This document shows, one piece after another, positions 1-10,729 of a stretch of DNA of 64,000 nucleotides (position 1 is the first letter of the stretch; each line of letters opens with the position of its first letter). Origin of the DNA: Bradysia coprophila (lineage: Eukaryota > Arthropoda > Insecta > Diptera > Sciaridae). Under the pieces are notes generated by a model, which saw nothing but the letters and a program-made list of their open reading frames with translations, was not told the DNA's origin and did no database searches. The stretch is from positions 2,639,005 to 2,703,004 of the forward strand of contig NW_023503584.1 of assembly GCF_014529535.1 (NCBI RefSeq), written 5' to 3'. Position numbers and translations under genes: made by a program.

Positions 1-1696
1 TTTTCGTTCTGACGTTGCTCGCAGTTTTCTAGAAGCTTCATCAGCCGATCCACTCTGGGGCTTGAGTTGTCAGATCTTGACGCAATATTGCTTGATTGCG
101 GCTGATTTTCACGTAACTGGCATCGGCTCGCTGAAGATGGTTGGTTTGAGTGTTCGATAATTTCCAGTGAAGAACTTGATCGGGAGCGGGGTGACGAGTA
201 TTTTGTATGCTTTCTTGAATTTGAACGACCATCTTCGGGCACCACTGATGTTGTCAGTTGTTTCGATTGTACATTTAAGTTCAGACTTTCAGCTCCCAAT
301 TGTTTCTTGGAATTCTCTCGTAAATTGGTTTGTCGTGATCGAGCACTCTGTGAACGCGATCGGTAATTCTCAGAACGTGATCGGGAACTCCCAGAACGCG
401 ATCGAAAGCTCTCAGAACGTGATCGAGAACTCCCAGAACGCGATCGAGCTCCCCCAGAACGCGATCGAGATTCCCCAGAACGCGATCGAGATACCTCAGA
501 ACGTGATCGAGATGCCACAGAACGTGATCGAGATGCCACAGAACGCGATCGAGGTCGCACAGAACGCGATCGAGGTCGCACAGAACGCGATCGAGGTCGC
601 ACAGAACGCGATCGAGGTCGCACAGAACGCGATCGAGGTCGCACAGAACGCGATCGAGGTCGCACAGAACGCGATCGAGGTCGCACAGAACGCGATCGAG
701 GTCGCACCGAACGCGATCGAGGTCGCACAGAACGCGATTGAGAACCCCCTGATCGTGATCGAAAACTCCCAGATCGTGATAGAGAACTTCCAGATCGTGA
801 TAGAGAACTCCCAGATCGTGAAATAGAACTCTCGGGGGTTTTATTCCGCGAACAAGCAACTTTAGAGCCCTGCAAGCTGCGACTCTGCGAATTTGATGTG
901 CTGGATTCCGAATGGTCAGTAGAGCCAGAATTGCCGACCACTTTTTCGACTGAAGTTTTTGTTGCCGCATTTGTGTTGTGTTTTGAATCCGATATTTTCC
1001 GAATCTGCGATGTATCAGTTCGACCCTTTGATTTAGTAGGCAGTTTCTGTTGTTTCGACTGTTTCGATGAACTTTTTTCTCTGACTGTTGACAAACTATG
1101 AGCCGCTCCTCCATCTTCATCATCTTCATGAAGGTCATTAATATCAGAAGCATTCGTTAGCTCAGATCGAGTACTGTTCGACTCGCTGATATTTTTATCC
1201 CCTGCATTATCTTTCGCAGCTGGTTTAGCAAAAAGATTTTCGAAGCTTTTATTGCCTTGCAACGCCAACACAGGATGTTTACGACGATAATCATCAGCTT
1301 TAATTCGGTCTTCTGCACTGCTTGTATTATATTTCTGTGAACACTTGTCTCGGACGACCTTGTATGCGGATGCATAACTCGCTGAAAATTCAGCATGTTT
1401 ATTTCGGAATTTGACAAATTTGAATAATATGACTTACCGTGCCCCCCACTTACAACTTTGCACTCGTAAATATTCCAGTCATCATCCGGTCGTGCACAAT
1501 TTACTGCAGCTATCATCAGACTTTTAGATGTTGTTTTAGGAGGCCAATAACAAAATGTTTTGGTATCGTCTGTAAACCACGAATCTGGAACAGCCTCGAA
1601 GACGCGGTCATAGTTCTCTTCTTCTACAAACTCTATCACTGAAAACGCATTAACTATGTACCGTCCATGCTTCTTATTTGTTTGTTGTTTTGCCAT
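1..1696 (-). CDS. DUF4806-type insect protein with RS-rich domain (5' part, runs off the window)
   Basis: Two exons are visible: 1438-1696 (ATG at 1696) and 1381 down to the window edge. They are joined by a 56-bp intron (donor GTAAGT, acceptor TTTTCAG) with matching phase. Exon 1 encodes FSVIEFVEEENYDRVFEAVP, then DSWFTDDTKTFCYWPPK and RPDDDWNIYECKVV. This is the N-terminal module typical of arthropod proteins that end in a DUF4806 domain; that end would lie outside the window. Exon 2 is open for all of its roughly 460 codons. It is polar and Ser/Lys/Asp rich, then becomes an arginine-serine domain (SRSGSSLSRSG, then repeats of RPRSRSV) over about 340-830. The true frame has no ATG in exon 2, so ATG-based ORF calls miss it and report shadow frames. 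RS domains usually act in nuclear RNA or chromatin contacts; a function here is inference. Confidence 0.72.
343..815 (-). repeat. 21-bp coding minisatellite encoding RPRSRSV-type RS repeats
   Basis: Degenerate 21-bp units run through the whole interval. Nine near-identical copies lie at about 540-728 (one base differs in the ninth). Read on the minus strand in the gene frame each unit gives R-P-R-S-R-S-V. Flanking units diverge to SRSGSSL, SRSGES and similar, all still RS type. Because 21 is a multiple of three and the unit lacks stops, several other frames are also open (QNAIEVA on plus, CDLDRVL on minus), which creates false ORFs. Confidence 0.85.
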
Positions 1697-2455
1697 TTTC
1701 GGAATTGGTAATAAAATGAAAACTTAAATACCGAATGTATCGATCGAAGATATTTTTTTATGGTATTTACAACGTTGGTATGTACAATGACTTAAACATT
1801 GAAAGTTTACTACGATGATTCAACAAACTATTTCAAAAATCAGTCAAAATTTGGCAGTGTTTTTCAGTAAACATTAGTTATTTACATAACAAGTGATAAA
1901 AAGTTGCAAATTAGAGTTTTCGTTGAAATTTTGTTGATCCGAGGCGAAGCCGAGGTCAATAAACACACGAAAACGAGACTTTTCAATTTTTATCCTGAGT
2001 TATGTAATGGATTTTACATGCTTTTGAAAACTAAACCAAATTTCTTGTTTTCCACTAATAAGCCACTTGGGAAAACAAAAGCATATGTTAGTATGGTGTG
2101 GCTGTTTTAAAAATTTCCGTATAGTAGCGCCACCGTGCATTTAGGCAGTAAATTTTATTTCTACAACACGACCATACCCTCCTAATATAAACTTCCTGGT
2201 GCTCTCAACTTTCTAGAATTTTTTTTTGAGGTTTTCGGTAAACCTATTTATTGTGTAAACGTATTAGCTCAATTCCCGTCAGAATCGATCGTTAAATTTA
2301 TTGTAGCTCCAACACTACTTTTTGATCGGATAAATTTGACGTACAATTGTTAAACTTAGTAGCGCTGACAAGAATTGGGCTAATAATTTCTTATGCTATG
2401 CACCGGTTTAGTTGCTTCCATATCATCATGTTGGATATATAAAAATAGAGTTGCA
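1697..2455. other. AT-rich upstream region, no gene seen
   Basis: Presumed promoter side of the DUF4806-type gene. It contains a short GC-rich palindrome, CCGAGGCGAAGCCGAGG, at about 1939-1955, of the kind seen at the tips of other hairpins in this window. No coding signal is convincing. Confidence 0.4.
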
Positions 2456-2573
2456 ATCGATCTACTGTGCGATCAGTATAAATATGATATGCATGTATGT
2501 CTATAGTTACACACTCGGTCTATACATACGTACATGCATATCATAGTTATACTGATCGCAAATTTGATCGATT
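2456..2573. repeat. Foldback (palindromic) element
   Basis: Inverted arms start at AATCGATC and end at GATCGATT; the inner arms pair GCGATCAGTATAAATATGAT with its near complement at 2535-2559. There is a short loop. Confidence 0.7.
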
Positions 2574-3033
2574 GTTCTGAAATTTATGAACTAATGAGGT
2601 ATTTCAGTTGAGATTATCTTAGTGCATTTGATAAGGACCAAAACGTTTACACTTTGCGTAGAGATAAATTGGTTTGTAACTCCTAATTTTTTTTTTCGGG
2701 AATGCTGAGGAGGGAGCTCTTCTACCTTATAGTCTTTTCAAGAAAATCTCCCTCCTTAACGCACTGAAAAAAAGTTGTTTTAAGAGATACGAATTAATTT
2801 ATCTGTACCCAAAATGTAAACGTTCGATGATTTTTTATGTGCTAAAATGTGATTAGAATCCAATGCTGAAAAATAAATTGTTATTTTTTGGTCTTTACAA
2901 AGCTTCGGCCTTTATAAACAAAACTATCTTCAATATAAAATAATCTGAGGCGCAGTTATTAAATGTAATTGATACTGGAATCGATATTACAAATTTGATT
3001 TTCTATGAGCTTTTTAACTTTGCAAATCTGGAA
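2574..3033. other. Non-coding spacer with weak inverted repeat
   Basis: Imperfect arms around AAAACGTTTACACTTTGCGT (about 2640) and its counterpart near 2810-2832 suggest an older foldback. No gene is seen. Confidence 0.35.
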
Positions 3034-3235
3034 CACGTTGAAGTTAATTGCGGCTTGTCAACTTTCGGCACCCTGGGCTTTACTTAAATCGTCGAGGAAT
3101 GCCTCCAAATAAATTTCTAAAAATCTAGAATTCCGTTTTGGATTTTTAGAAATTTATTTGGAGGCATTCCTCGACGATTTAAGTAAAGTCCAGGGTAGTG
3201 CCAAAAGTTGACAAGCCGCACATAACTTCAACGTG
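3034..3235. mobile_element. Foldback MITE, family A, copy 1
   Basis: Near-perfect long inverted repeat with terminal CACGTTGAAGTTA and arms of about 95 bp that include GCGGCTTGTCAACTTTCGGC. A second copy of the same sequence lies at 28469-28674, which shows this is a dispersed element and not a local hairpin. No coding capacity. Confidence 0.8.
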
Positions 3236-3292
3236 GACCAGGTTATGGTCCCATATATCGCACAGATGTAAGGGACCATAACCTGGCCTTAA
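3236..3292. repeat. Small palindromic element ending in TTAA
   Basis: Arms GACCAGGTTATGGTCCC and GGGACCATAACCTGGCC, followed by TTAA. It abuts family A copy 1. Its CTGGCCTTAA end resembles the element at 13.1 kb. Confidence 0.55.
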
Positions 3293-4212
3293 GAACGATT
3301 ATTCAATTAAGGATTAAAATTTTAAAAGAATGTTTTAGTTTAGATGCTGTTGAAATTCGGACATAATTCATTTTCAAGGGTAAAAATTGTTTGTACTCGC
3401 CTATGCTATTTCATAATGTAAAATAAATCATTCTAATTTTTGAAAATTAAAATAATTCCGACTTAGAAATTAGTGCGCAAATTGTGCACACATACAATAT
3501 CATGTGTACAATATGTTTAGTTTTTGCGTACAAAATGTGCACAATTTCTATTGGCGCTTAAACAATGTGTATACTTCTGACAAAAACTTAGCACACAATC
3601 TGTATATTATGCGCGTACCGATTGGCAATAGGGTCTTCTTCGAAAAAACTTATTTTATGCAACTCAGCATCATAATGCGCAAAATTTGCAAACTCTACAT
3701 GTGTCTGTTTCATAAAGAGTTGCACTAATCTCGGTGCAAAGTACTTTATTAGGCTCATAATGGGTGTTACACATCTAGAGTACGTTCTACTCGATGTTAT
3801 AAATAACTATTAAAAAATCTAAAGGAAAGATAAAATCACATGATAGAAGAGACCATCTCTAGAACTTGAAGCCATCACAAAAGTGTTTAGCAAACTGTTT
3901 TCAATTATCACTTATCTTTGATTTCAATATTGTTCGCAAGAACATAGAAAGATCCAGTTGATTGAAAAATTACAAATATTTGATAAAGTTTAAGATTTGA
4001 GTGTAAAGCAAGGTCAAATTTTGTACAAAATCGAGAGGCGAAAGCTGAATCATTCAAATTCTCCAGCGCCTTTATGGTTCAAACCGTCGACAAAAAAACA
4101 TCCCAAAATAAAACCACCCTAATTCTTCTACCTCAGAAGGTCATCATGGATATAAAATCAATCGAAAAGGAATCGAGGTACTTGTTGCTCGTAATATAAA
4201 TTTTCAAAAAGT
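3293..4212. other. Non-coding upstream flank of the first LRR gene
   Basis: AT-rich. Positions 3655-3785 match the flank of the third LRR gene at 14.36-14.48 kb (ATTAGGCTCA, TTACACATCTAG). Positions 3870-4210 match the upstream region of the second LRR gene at 8.09-8.30 kb. These similarities mark a duplicated block rather than genes. Confidence 0.5.
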
Positions 4213-4218
4213 CTTCAC

Positions 4219-4326
4219 TATAAATATCAGTCTAGAGAGTGGTAATATTCTCAGTCATTCTCTAAATCGGTTAAGGGCACTATTGTTCAGTACAAAAAAG
4301 GAATTTCGTGAGTTAAAGTGAAAAGT
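4219..4326 (+). promoter_or_regulatory. Core promoter and 5' UTR exon of LRR gene 1
   Basis: TATAAATA at 4219-4226 is followed 34 bp later by an arthropod-type initiator TCAGTC (A at 4253). Transcribed sequence then runs to a good donor, AGT|GTAAGA, at 4326/4327. The same layout with the same bases recurs upstream of LRR gene 2, which is the main support. The exon would splice to an acceptor at 5710. Confidence 0.5.
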
Positions 4327-4503
4327 GTAAGAATTCAATGAGTAAAGTTGCGCACCTGTTGAAATCGATGGGCCTCAAATTGAAAAATTAATTTTTATTG
4401 AAATGAAAAATTCGATAAAATTGAATTGATCCATCATTTTACCTTTATACGCTCTAATTTGAATCTTGAAAGATTTGAATTTCTTAAATCGCCAACAGAA
4501 GAT

Positions 4504-4811
4504 TTAAGAGTGAATTCGCCAAAACTTCGAACAGTCGGGATTGAAGCCGACGGCGATCCAATCGAGATATGGCTCAAATGAATCGCCGTTCAATTCTGAG
4601 AATATCGTGAAAACGATTTTCGCGACCACTTCGGAGAAAATTTTTCTAAGGGCCATGACAGCCCAACAAAAAATTTTCGGGAAAAAAGTTGTTCCCCGAT
4701 ATTCTCAGAATTGAACGGCGATTCATTTGAGCCATTGCTCGATTGGATCGCCGTCGGCTTCAATCCTGATTCCATATAAGCTGTTCGAAGTTTTGGCGAA
4801 TTGACTCTTAA
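4504..4811. mobile_element. TTAA-flanked foldback element in the LRR1 leader intron
   Basis: Arms of about 120 bp begin TTAAGAGTGAATTCGCC and end GGCGAATTGACTCTTAA. The centre is about 70 bp. The corresponding place near LRR gene 3 (13959-13962) has a single TTAA inside otherwise similar sequence, so this looks like an insertion with TTAA target duplication, as piggyBac-type elements make. ORFs inside are by-products of the arms. Confidence 0.75.
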
Positions 4812-5120
4812 ACGAAACATCCAAAAAGATGAAAAATGGAATTTATAATACGAGGACATACCGCTTACAGGACACAATTTTTCGACTTTTACTGCTGATA
4901 TTATCCAAGATGTTCGCTGTAGCTTGCCTTACATGATTAAATATTATGCAACCGACAAAATTGACTTTGAAACTGATCTATAAAAAATCGGACAATCGGT
5001 GCTGCTAGTTGGTATGAGTAAATGAATTTCGACGTCAGCCACATGTCACACCGAAAGGTTACATAAAAAATAGATGAACGCCGAAAAAAGAAATCGCGCC
5101 TCATACTAGGCTAGTAACTT

Positions 5121-5174
5121 TTTGTTACATGTAGTAAAAGGGTGCATACTATGATCGGGTGTGCCAGATTCCCA
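5121..5174. repeat. Old partial copy of the 7.0-kb MITE, inverted
   Basis: GTTACATGTAGTAAAAGG, then GCATACTATGATCGGGTGTG and an AGATTCCC end, are the reverse complement of part of the element at 7032-7175, with a few substitutions. Confidence 0.55.
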
Positions 5175-5761
5175 GATGCCGTTTCTCACGTAGTTTGCTA
5201 GGTGTAATGATCAAGGGAATTCCATTTTTGATTAATAGGTTCTGCTACAAGAGCAAATGGCCGGAAACCGGACCGGAATAATTCGAAGCAGTCATAAGTA
5301 CTGAACACATTGGGCCGACCAAAATACACACGACTCGCAGCTGAGGAACATTTAGGTGCAACCAATATTCACAGTATCCAAAAGTTCGTACCCATAACTG
5401 CGATAGCATAGCTCTTTATGTACACATACACATTCCTGTTATGGACTTGTAAGCGTAAATTATTACTAGTCCAATCCATTTTTTAAGTTTCTTTGCTGTT
5501 TTGACTGTGGTTTTCATACGATACGCAAGTGATCAAGTATAATCTAGTAATTTTCCTGTTTAAATATTGCAGCCGTAGCTGATGTGTAACAATAAGTTAC
5601 AAACCGTCTAAAATTTCAGTTCTCAATATTTTGATTATGGATCAATATATTGAGAACACCAGTACCACAAGGTCTTAAGAAATTACAGATAACCGGCCTT
5701 TCCATCGCAGGACCACTCGTAACTAACTGGTGTTCGCCCAAATAAATCGTGAGCAGTTGAA

Positions 5762-6809
5762 ATGCAATCTATACAGTTGAGAGCAGCAATTCTGTTTTGG
5801 ATGTACACTCAAGTACACGGTCGAATGGAAACAGTTCATTGTGAAATTGTTTTGCGGAACAGTCTCATGTATGGAGATATTGGCATTACGTAATTTATGA
5901 ACGGATCCCTAAATGATTTTCGTTATTCTCATATTTCTCCATTTTCATCATTACAGATCATGTGAGGTTCGCATTGTTGAAGACTCACAACAACCGACAT
6001 CCGCAATTATTTTCGACGAGTTTCCAAACACATCCGTCAATGAGATAAACATCACAGGAAAGTTCGAAAGTATTCCAGACTTATCAGACGCCACCCGAAA
6101 ATTCGTCTTGAAACGGCTTGTAATCACGGATGTTGGATTGAAATTCGTAAAGAGAGATCAACTTGCCATTTTCGAAAAAATTTCAGAGTTAGATCTACGC
6201 AAAAATGAAATTTCCGAACTTGATGCCAACATTTTTGAAGTACTTCCCAACCTAAAAGAAATTTCGCTACGAAAAAACTTACTGAAGGCGCTGCCCGTAA
6301 ACATCTTTCAGAACAACAAAAAGTTGGAGTTCATTCTTCTCGACAACAATAAATTGACCGAAATCCATAGCGACACTTTCAAAGACCTGGAAAATCTTTA
6401 TCATCTTTCAATGGATGACAACCACCTCGAAACGCTACCAGCGAATATCTTCCGTAACAAAAAGAAATTGAACAAAATTTTCCTCAATAACAATAAGTTG
6501 AAAGTAATAGATAGCGATACGTTTAAAGGACTCAACAACCTTCAGTTTCTTGAGTTAAGTGACAATCAGATTGAAATTTTGCCGGAAGGATTATTCGATG
6601 ACAACATGAAAATGGTGGTGCTTGAATTACGCGGCAATAAATTGATGAACATCGAAACTGACCTTCACCAGCTTAAAAAGCTAGTTTACCTTAGTTTAGC
6701 TGGAAACGTCTGCATTGATCAGAGCTGTGATTTTTCAATTTATAATACTTCATCTCAATTCGAATCTCGATTCGACTTTATTGAGAACGTTCAACAAAAA
6801 TGCACGTAA
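5762..6809 (+). CDS. Secreted leucine-rich-repeat protein, family member 1
   Basis: Proposed coding exons are 5762-5868 and 5957-6809 (319 aa). The first exon encodes a signal peptide (MQSIQLRAAILFWMYTQVHG) and a conserved METVHC cap. The second carries SCEVRI, a FDE-P-N motif and then about eight LRRs that alternate two types: NxLxxLPxNIFRxN and NKLxxIxSDTFKxL. A Cys-containing C-terminal cap follows (LAGNVCIDQSC to ENVQQKC). Compared with members 2 and 3 it lacks about four repeats, that is whole two-repeat modules. The donor used by its paralogues (GTAAGT) is mutated here; a weaker GTATGG at 5869 keeps phase, so the gene may splice poorly. The protein is extracellular and probably a recognition or adhesion protein; ligand unknown. 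Confidence 0.75.
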
Positions 6810-7031
6810 TTTACGGATCACTTTAAGAGATTTCCATTTTTGTATCACTTCTATACTGTAATTGACACTGCAAATGGTAGAATCAAGGCAGCTCCATTGG
6901 TAGAAATAATGAATTAATAAACGGTTTAAAATGCATTGAATCAGTGAATTTTAAGTCGCATTTTCTACTAATTCCAACGATCATTTCCCTGATGTAAAAG
7001 AAAATTTCAGTATTGCTATGCCAATCATATT

Positions 7032-7175
7032 GGTGTCGGGGAATCTCGCACACGCGATCATAGTATGCGTCCTTTTACGACATGTAACGAAAAGTCATGA
7101 CTGTGCGAGATTCACCAGTTAGAGGTGAATCTCGCACACCATGAATTTGTGTGGTGTGCGAGATTACCCTACCCC
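7032..7175. mobile_element. MITE with AATCTCGC-type ends and 8-bp target duplication
   Basis: Ends are GGTGTCGGGGAATCTCGC and the inverse of GGGGTAGGGTAATCTCGC. It is flanked by ATCATATT on both sides (7024-7031 and 7176-7183). The matching site 3' of LRR gene 2 (near 10533) has one uninterrupted ATCATATTTGTGTAT, a natural empty site. It belongs with the element at 13644-13763. Confidence 0.8.
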
Positions 7176-7183
7176 ATCATATT

Positions 7184-8300
7184 TGTGTATGAGTCCAGTC
7201 TAAAATCAACCTGTGTGTTTGCGGAAGTGGCAAATAGGTTTTTGACTTCGTCTCGAACCAGTTACCATTCCTCGAACATAAAACCCCCTTTACAGTTCTT
7301 GTAGCATAAATAACTATTATGTTGTCGAAAATTCTCAGACAAACAAACTAGGTTTCCACTAGTATTTAGTACTTTTAAAACAAAGAATTAGTTCTGTCAC
7401 AGTTACTCGACGCGTATCGTGATAACAAGTGCAATTGTCGCAATTAGACTTGTACGCTGGTACTAAATTTATGACCATATCTGTCCAGTCAGTGAAACTA
7501 TTGAGCAGTTTTTTAACTGACTATTTTGAAAATTGAAACAGAGAAAGACTAACCACTAATATCAGTGTTAGTCCTTCCATTTAAAGCAAAAGTCATTCAA
7601 AGACCATTTTAAAAACTGCATGTGTGTCTTCGGCCACTTATCCACTTAACACTCCGTTGTTTGTTGTATACCTATGAATTTGCATTCGATTTTTTTCCTT
7701 ATTCGATTATTTCTACATGGTTACGTAATAAATTATAAATTATCTTTCTTTCGCAGCTTTCGTTATTAGTATGTGGACAGTCTTGGAAGGAAAACAATAT
7801 GTTTATTAGGGTGGTTTATAGTTTGGACCACTAAACGAACCATTCGAATTTCGTTTTCTAATAATATTTGTTCCTTGGATAGTTCACTGAAATTCCTTTA
7901 AAAAAATGGAAATCCTCAATACTCCTCTTTGCTTAAAACTAAGTTTAAAATTGTTCATCGAAACACGAATGCGCACTGTAGATGTCTTTAACATTTAAAT
8001 CACTGTTACACTGTTAAATTTTTCTGAGAATTCGAATGTGTCATTACGAATTCTAAAAAAGGGGCCAGTGAGATAATTTAAATTTTAAAGACTGTAGAGC
8101 TTGAAGTTATCACAAAAATGTTTTGCAAGCTGATTTCTATTATCAATTATTTTTAACTTCAATATTGTTCCAAATATATTGTTTGTACACAATCAAAACA
8201 ATCAAAACATCTCAAAATAAAACCACCCTAATTTTTCCACTCAAGTCATCAAATACATAAAATCAATCGGTTAGGAACCAGTTGCTCGTAATTAAAAAAG
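7184..8300. other. Spacer between LRR genes 1 and 2, no gene
   Basis: AT-rich non-coding sequence. From about 8090 it resembles 3870-4210, the upstream flank of LRR gene 1. Confidence 0.5.
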
Positions 8301-8308
8301 ATCTCCAC

Positions 8309-8428
8309 TGTAAATATCAGTCTTGACTTTAGAGTGGTAATCATCTCAGTCATTCTCTAAATCGGTTATGGGCACTATCGTATAGTACAGTTTACAAAAA
8401 CGAAGTTTCGTGAGAAAAAGTGAAAAGT
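8309..8428 (+). promoter_or_regulatory. Core promoter and 5' UTR exon of LRR gene 2
   Basis: A TATA-like TGTAAATA at 8309 is followed by the initiator CTCAGTCATTC (A at 8348). The untranslated exon ends at AGT|GTAAGA (8428/8429) and would splice to the acceptor at 8553. It is closely similar to 4219-4326. Confidence 0.5.
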
Positions 8429-8600
8429 GTAAGAATTCAATAAGAAGAAAGCCGAATCGCTCCTATCGATGCCGTTAGGTTTTACTGTTGTTGATCAAAT
8501 AGAAAAGTTTTTTCCCCAATAAATACACTCCAATAAATTGATCTCCCTTGCAGGAACAGTTATAACGGACTGTTATTCGCAAAAATCGTGAGCCGTTGAA

Positions 8601-10389
8601 ATGAAATCTTTACAGTTGAGGGCAGTAATGCTGTTTTTGACGTACACTCAAGTATATGGGCAAATGGAAAGAGTTCAGTGTACAATATCCTTATCGTAAG
8701 TCAATCTCTAAAATGTTTTTTCTCTAAATGGGTCGTTCATAAATTACGTAACGCAAGAAGAGTGACATCTAAGTCTTGCGTAATGTTTAACAATCACTTT
8801 CTACCTTAAAAGAAAGAAGAAAGGGTACTACGTGAACTCGATCGCGTTGTGTTGTGTGTTCCCTCCGTCTGAGGTCGAATTTACAGTCGTCCGTTTTGAC
8901 TCCTTTTTCCAGACGTTTACGGGACAGTTGGAATTAAACATATGCAAAAGTCATCCAAACAATGAAAACGTCACGTAAATGGAGAGCGAAACGGAGGAAA
9001 AACTGACGACTGTGAATTCAACTTTAGATCCGGATTGCAGCCAGCGACGCCAGTGAAGCGGCGTAAGAAAACTCATAATTCATTCATCTGAAATGCCTAC
9101 CAAAATCGAAACTACATTTTTTTTAAAGTCTCATACATTATGAGCGACAGAGGGATGGGGTCTTAAAAACGGAAATTTTAATGTTATGAACGGCCCGGTC
9201 ACTAAATGATTTGTGGATCTGTGTGGTTTTTATTTTCCTTCATTTCTATCATCATTACAGATCATGTGAGGTTCATATTTATAACTACTCGCAACCGATT
9301 TCCGCAGTTATTTTCGACGAAATTCCAAACATATCCGTCCGTGAGTTGAAAATCACAGGAATGTTGGAAAGTATTCCAGACTTATCAGACGCAACCAAAA
9401 AATTCGTAAATTTGAAACGGCTCATAATCGCGAATGTTGCATTGAAAATCGTTGAAGGAGATCGACTCGCCGTTGTCGAAAAAATGTCAGAGTTAGAGTT
9501 TCGCCAAACTGAAATTTCCGATGTTGAGGCCGACATTTTCAAAGGACTTCCCAATCTTAAACATATTTCGCTACGAAACAACTTACTAGAGACGCTGCCC
9601 ACAAACATCTTTGAGAACAACAAAAAATTGGAATTCATCACTCTCGACCGCAACAAATTGACTAAAATTCATAGCGACATTTTCAAAGAACTGGAAAATC
9701 TTTATTATCTTTCGATGAATTACAATCAACTCGAGATGCTACCAGGGAATATCTTCCGTGACAATAAGAAATTGAACCATGTGTCTCTCTTCACCAACAA
9801 ATTAAAAGAAATCGATGTCGATACTTTCAAAGAACTTGGCGACCTTGAAAAAATAATCTTGAATAACAATCTGATTGAGGCTTTGCCCAATGGCTTATTC
9901 GACGATAATCCAAAGTTGAAGTTCATTACTCTCTCCCGCAACAAATTAACCGAAATCAATGTCGACACTTTCAAAGAACTTTCAGTTTTATATAATCTTG
10001 ACTTAAGTCAGAACCAAATCGAGGTACTGCCCGCGACAATCTTCCGCAGGAATCACAACTTGAACACAATTCATTTCAACGACAATAAGTTGAAAGTAAT
10101 AGACAGCGATACGTTTAAGGGACTCAACGATCTTCAGTTTCTTGAGTTAAATTATAATCAAATTGAAGTTTTGCCTAAAGGATTATTCGACGACAATATG
10201 AATATGGTGGTGCTTGAATTACGCGGCAATAAGTTGACGAGAATCGAAACTGATCTTCATGTACTGAAAAAGCTAATTCTGCTGGCTTTATTTAGAAACG
10301 TCTGCATTGATGACATTTGGGAATTTTCGGCTTGCAGTTCCTCGTCTGTGTTCGAATTGATTGAGAACGTTCAACGAAAGTGCTCGTAA
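8601..10389 (+). CDS. Secreted leucine-rich-repeat protein, family member 2
   Basis: Exons 8601-8695 and 9261-10389, 407 aa. Exon 1 gives the signal peptide (MKSLQLRAVMLFLTYTQVYG) and MERVQC; the donor TC|GTAAGT and acceptor ATTACAG rejoin in phase to make SCEVHI. About twelve LRRs follow, alternating the LP-type (NQLEMLPGNIFRDN) and the acidic type (NKLTEINVDTFKEL). A Cys-bearing C-terminal cap (RNVCIDD, NVQRKCS) closes the solenoid. There is no transmembrane segment or GPI-like tail. The start is chosen on the paralogue-conserved Kozak region GAGCCGTTGAAATG; an in-frame ATG in the intron (9211) would lose the signal peptide. Role inferred: extracellular recognition or adhesion. Confidence 0.85.
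8696..9260 (+). other. Intron of LRR gene 2
   Basis: 565 bp against 88 bp in member 1 and 77 bp in member 3. The extra length is AT-rich non-coding sequence with no recognised element. Confidence 0.6.
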
Positions 10390-10567
10390 TTTACTTCAAG
10401 AGATTTCTATTTTTGAAACACTTCTACACTGTAATTGGTAGAATTCATTAATAAAATTGTTTATTATGCATTCAGTCAGTTAATTTCAATGATCATTCTC
10501 CTAATGTAAAAGAAAATTACAGAAAATGTCAATCATATTTGTGTATACAGCGTAAGTTGAATTCAGT

Positions 10568-10729
10568 CAACGCACTTCAAGCATGAGAGATACTCTAAAT
10601 AGAGTACTGCAACGGAACAGTGTATCAAACAAATTTTGGCACTGTAAAAAATCTGGAAAATTTGTTCGTACAAAATAGTACTCTACTTGGCAGCTGTCAC
10701 TCAAAGCACTTTTGCTTGAATTGCGTTGA
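10568..10729. mobile_element. MITE, family C, copy 1
   Basis: Terminal inverted repeats CAACGCACTTCAAGCA and TGCTTGAATTGCGTTG, with inner arms around AGAGTACT. A second copy sits at 40145-40319, and a possible end fragment (CTTTTGCTTGAAGGGTGTTG) near 53450. Confidence 0.75.

Noticed and set aside
343..815. CRISPR-like array
   Set aside because: Units are contiguous 21-bp coding repeats without spacers, in a eukaryotic exon.
167..826. Plus-strand 219-aa ORF made of QNAIEVA repeats
   Set aside because: Antisense shadow of the minus-strand RS-repeat exon; the gene frame is supported by splicing and non-repeat flanks.
281..1153. Minus-strand 290-aa ORF of LCDLDRV repeats
   Set aside because: Another frame of the same minisatellite; does not join exon 1 in phase.
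4590..4877. 95-aa minus ORF
   Set aside because: Lies inside the arms of a TTAA foldback element.
9285..9656. Antisense ORFs over the LRR genes (also at 9726, 14906 and 15781)
   Set aside because: Produced by the repetitive codon pattern of the LRR exons; no domain.
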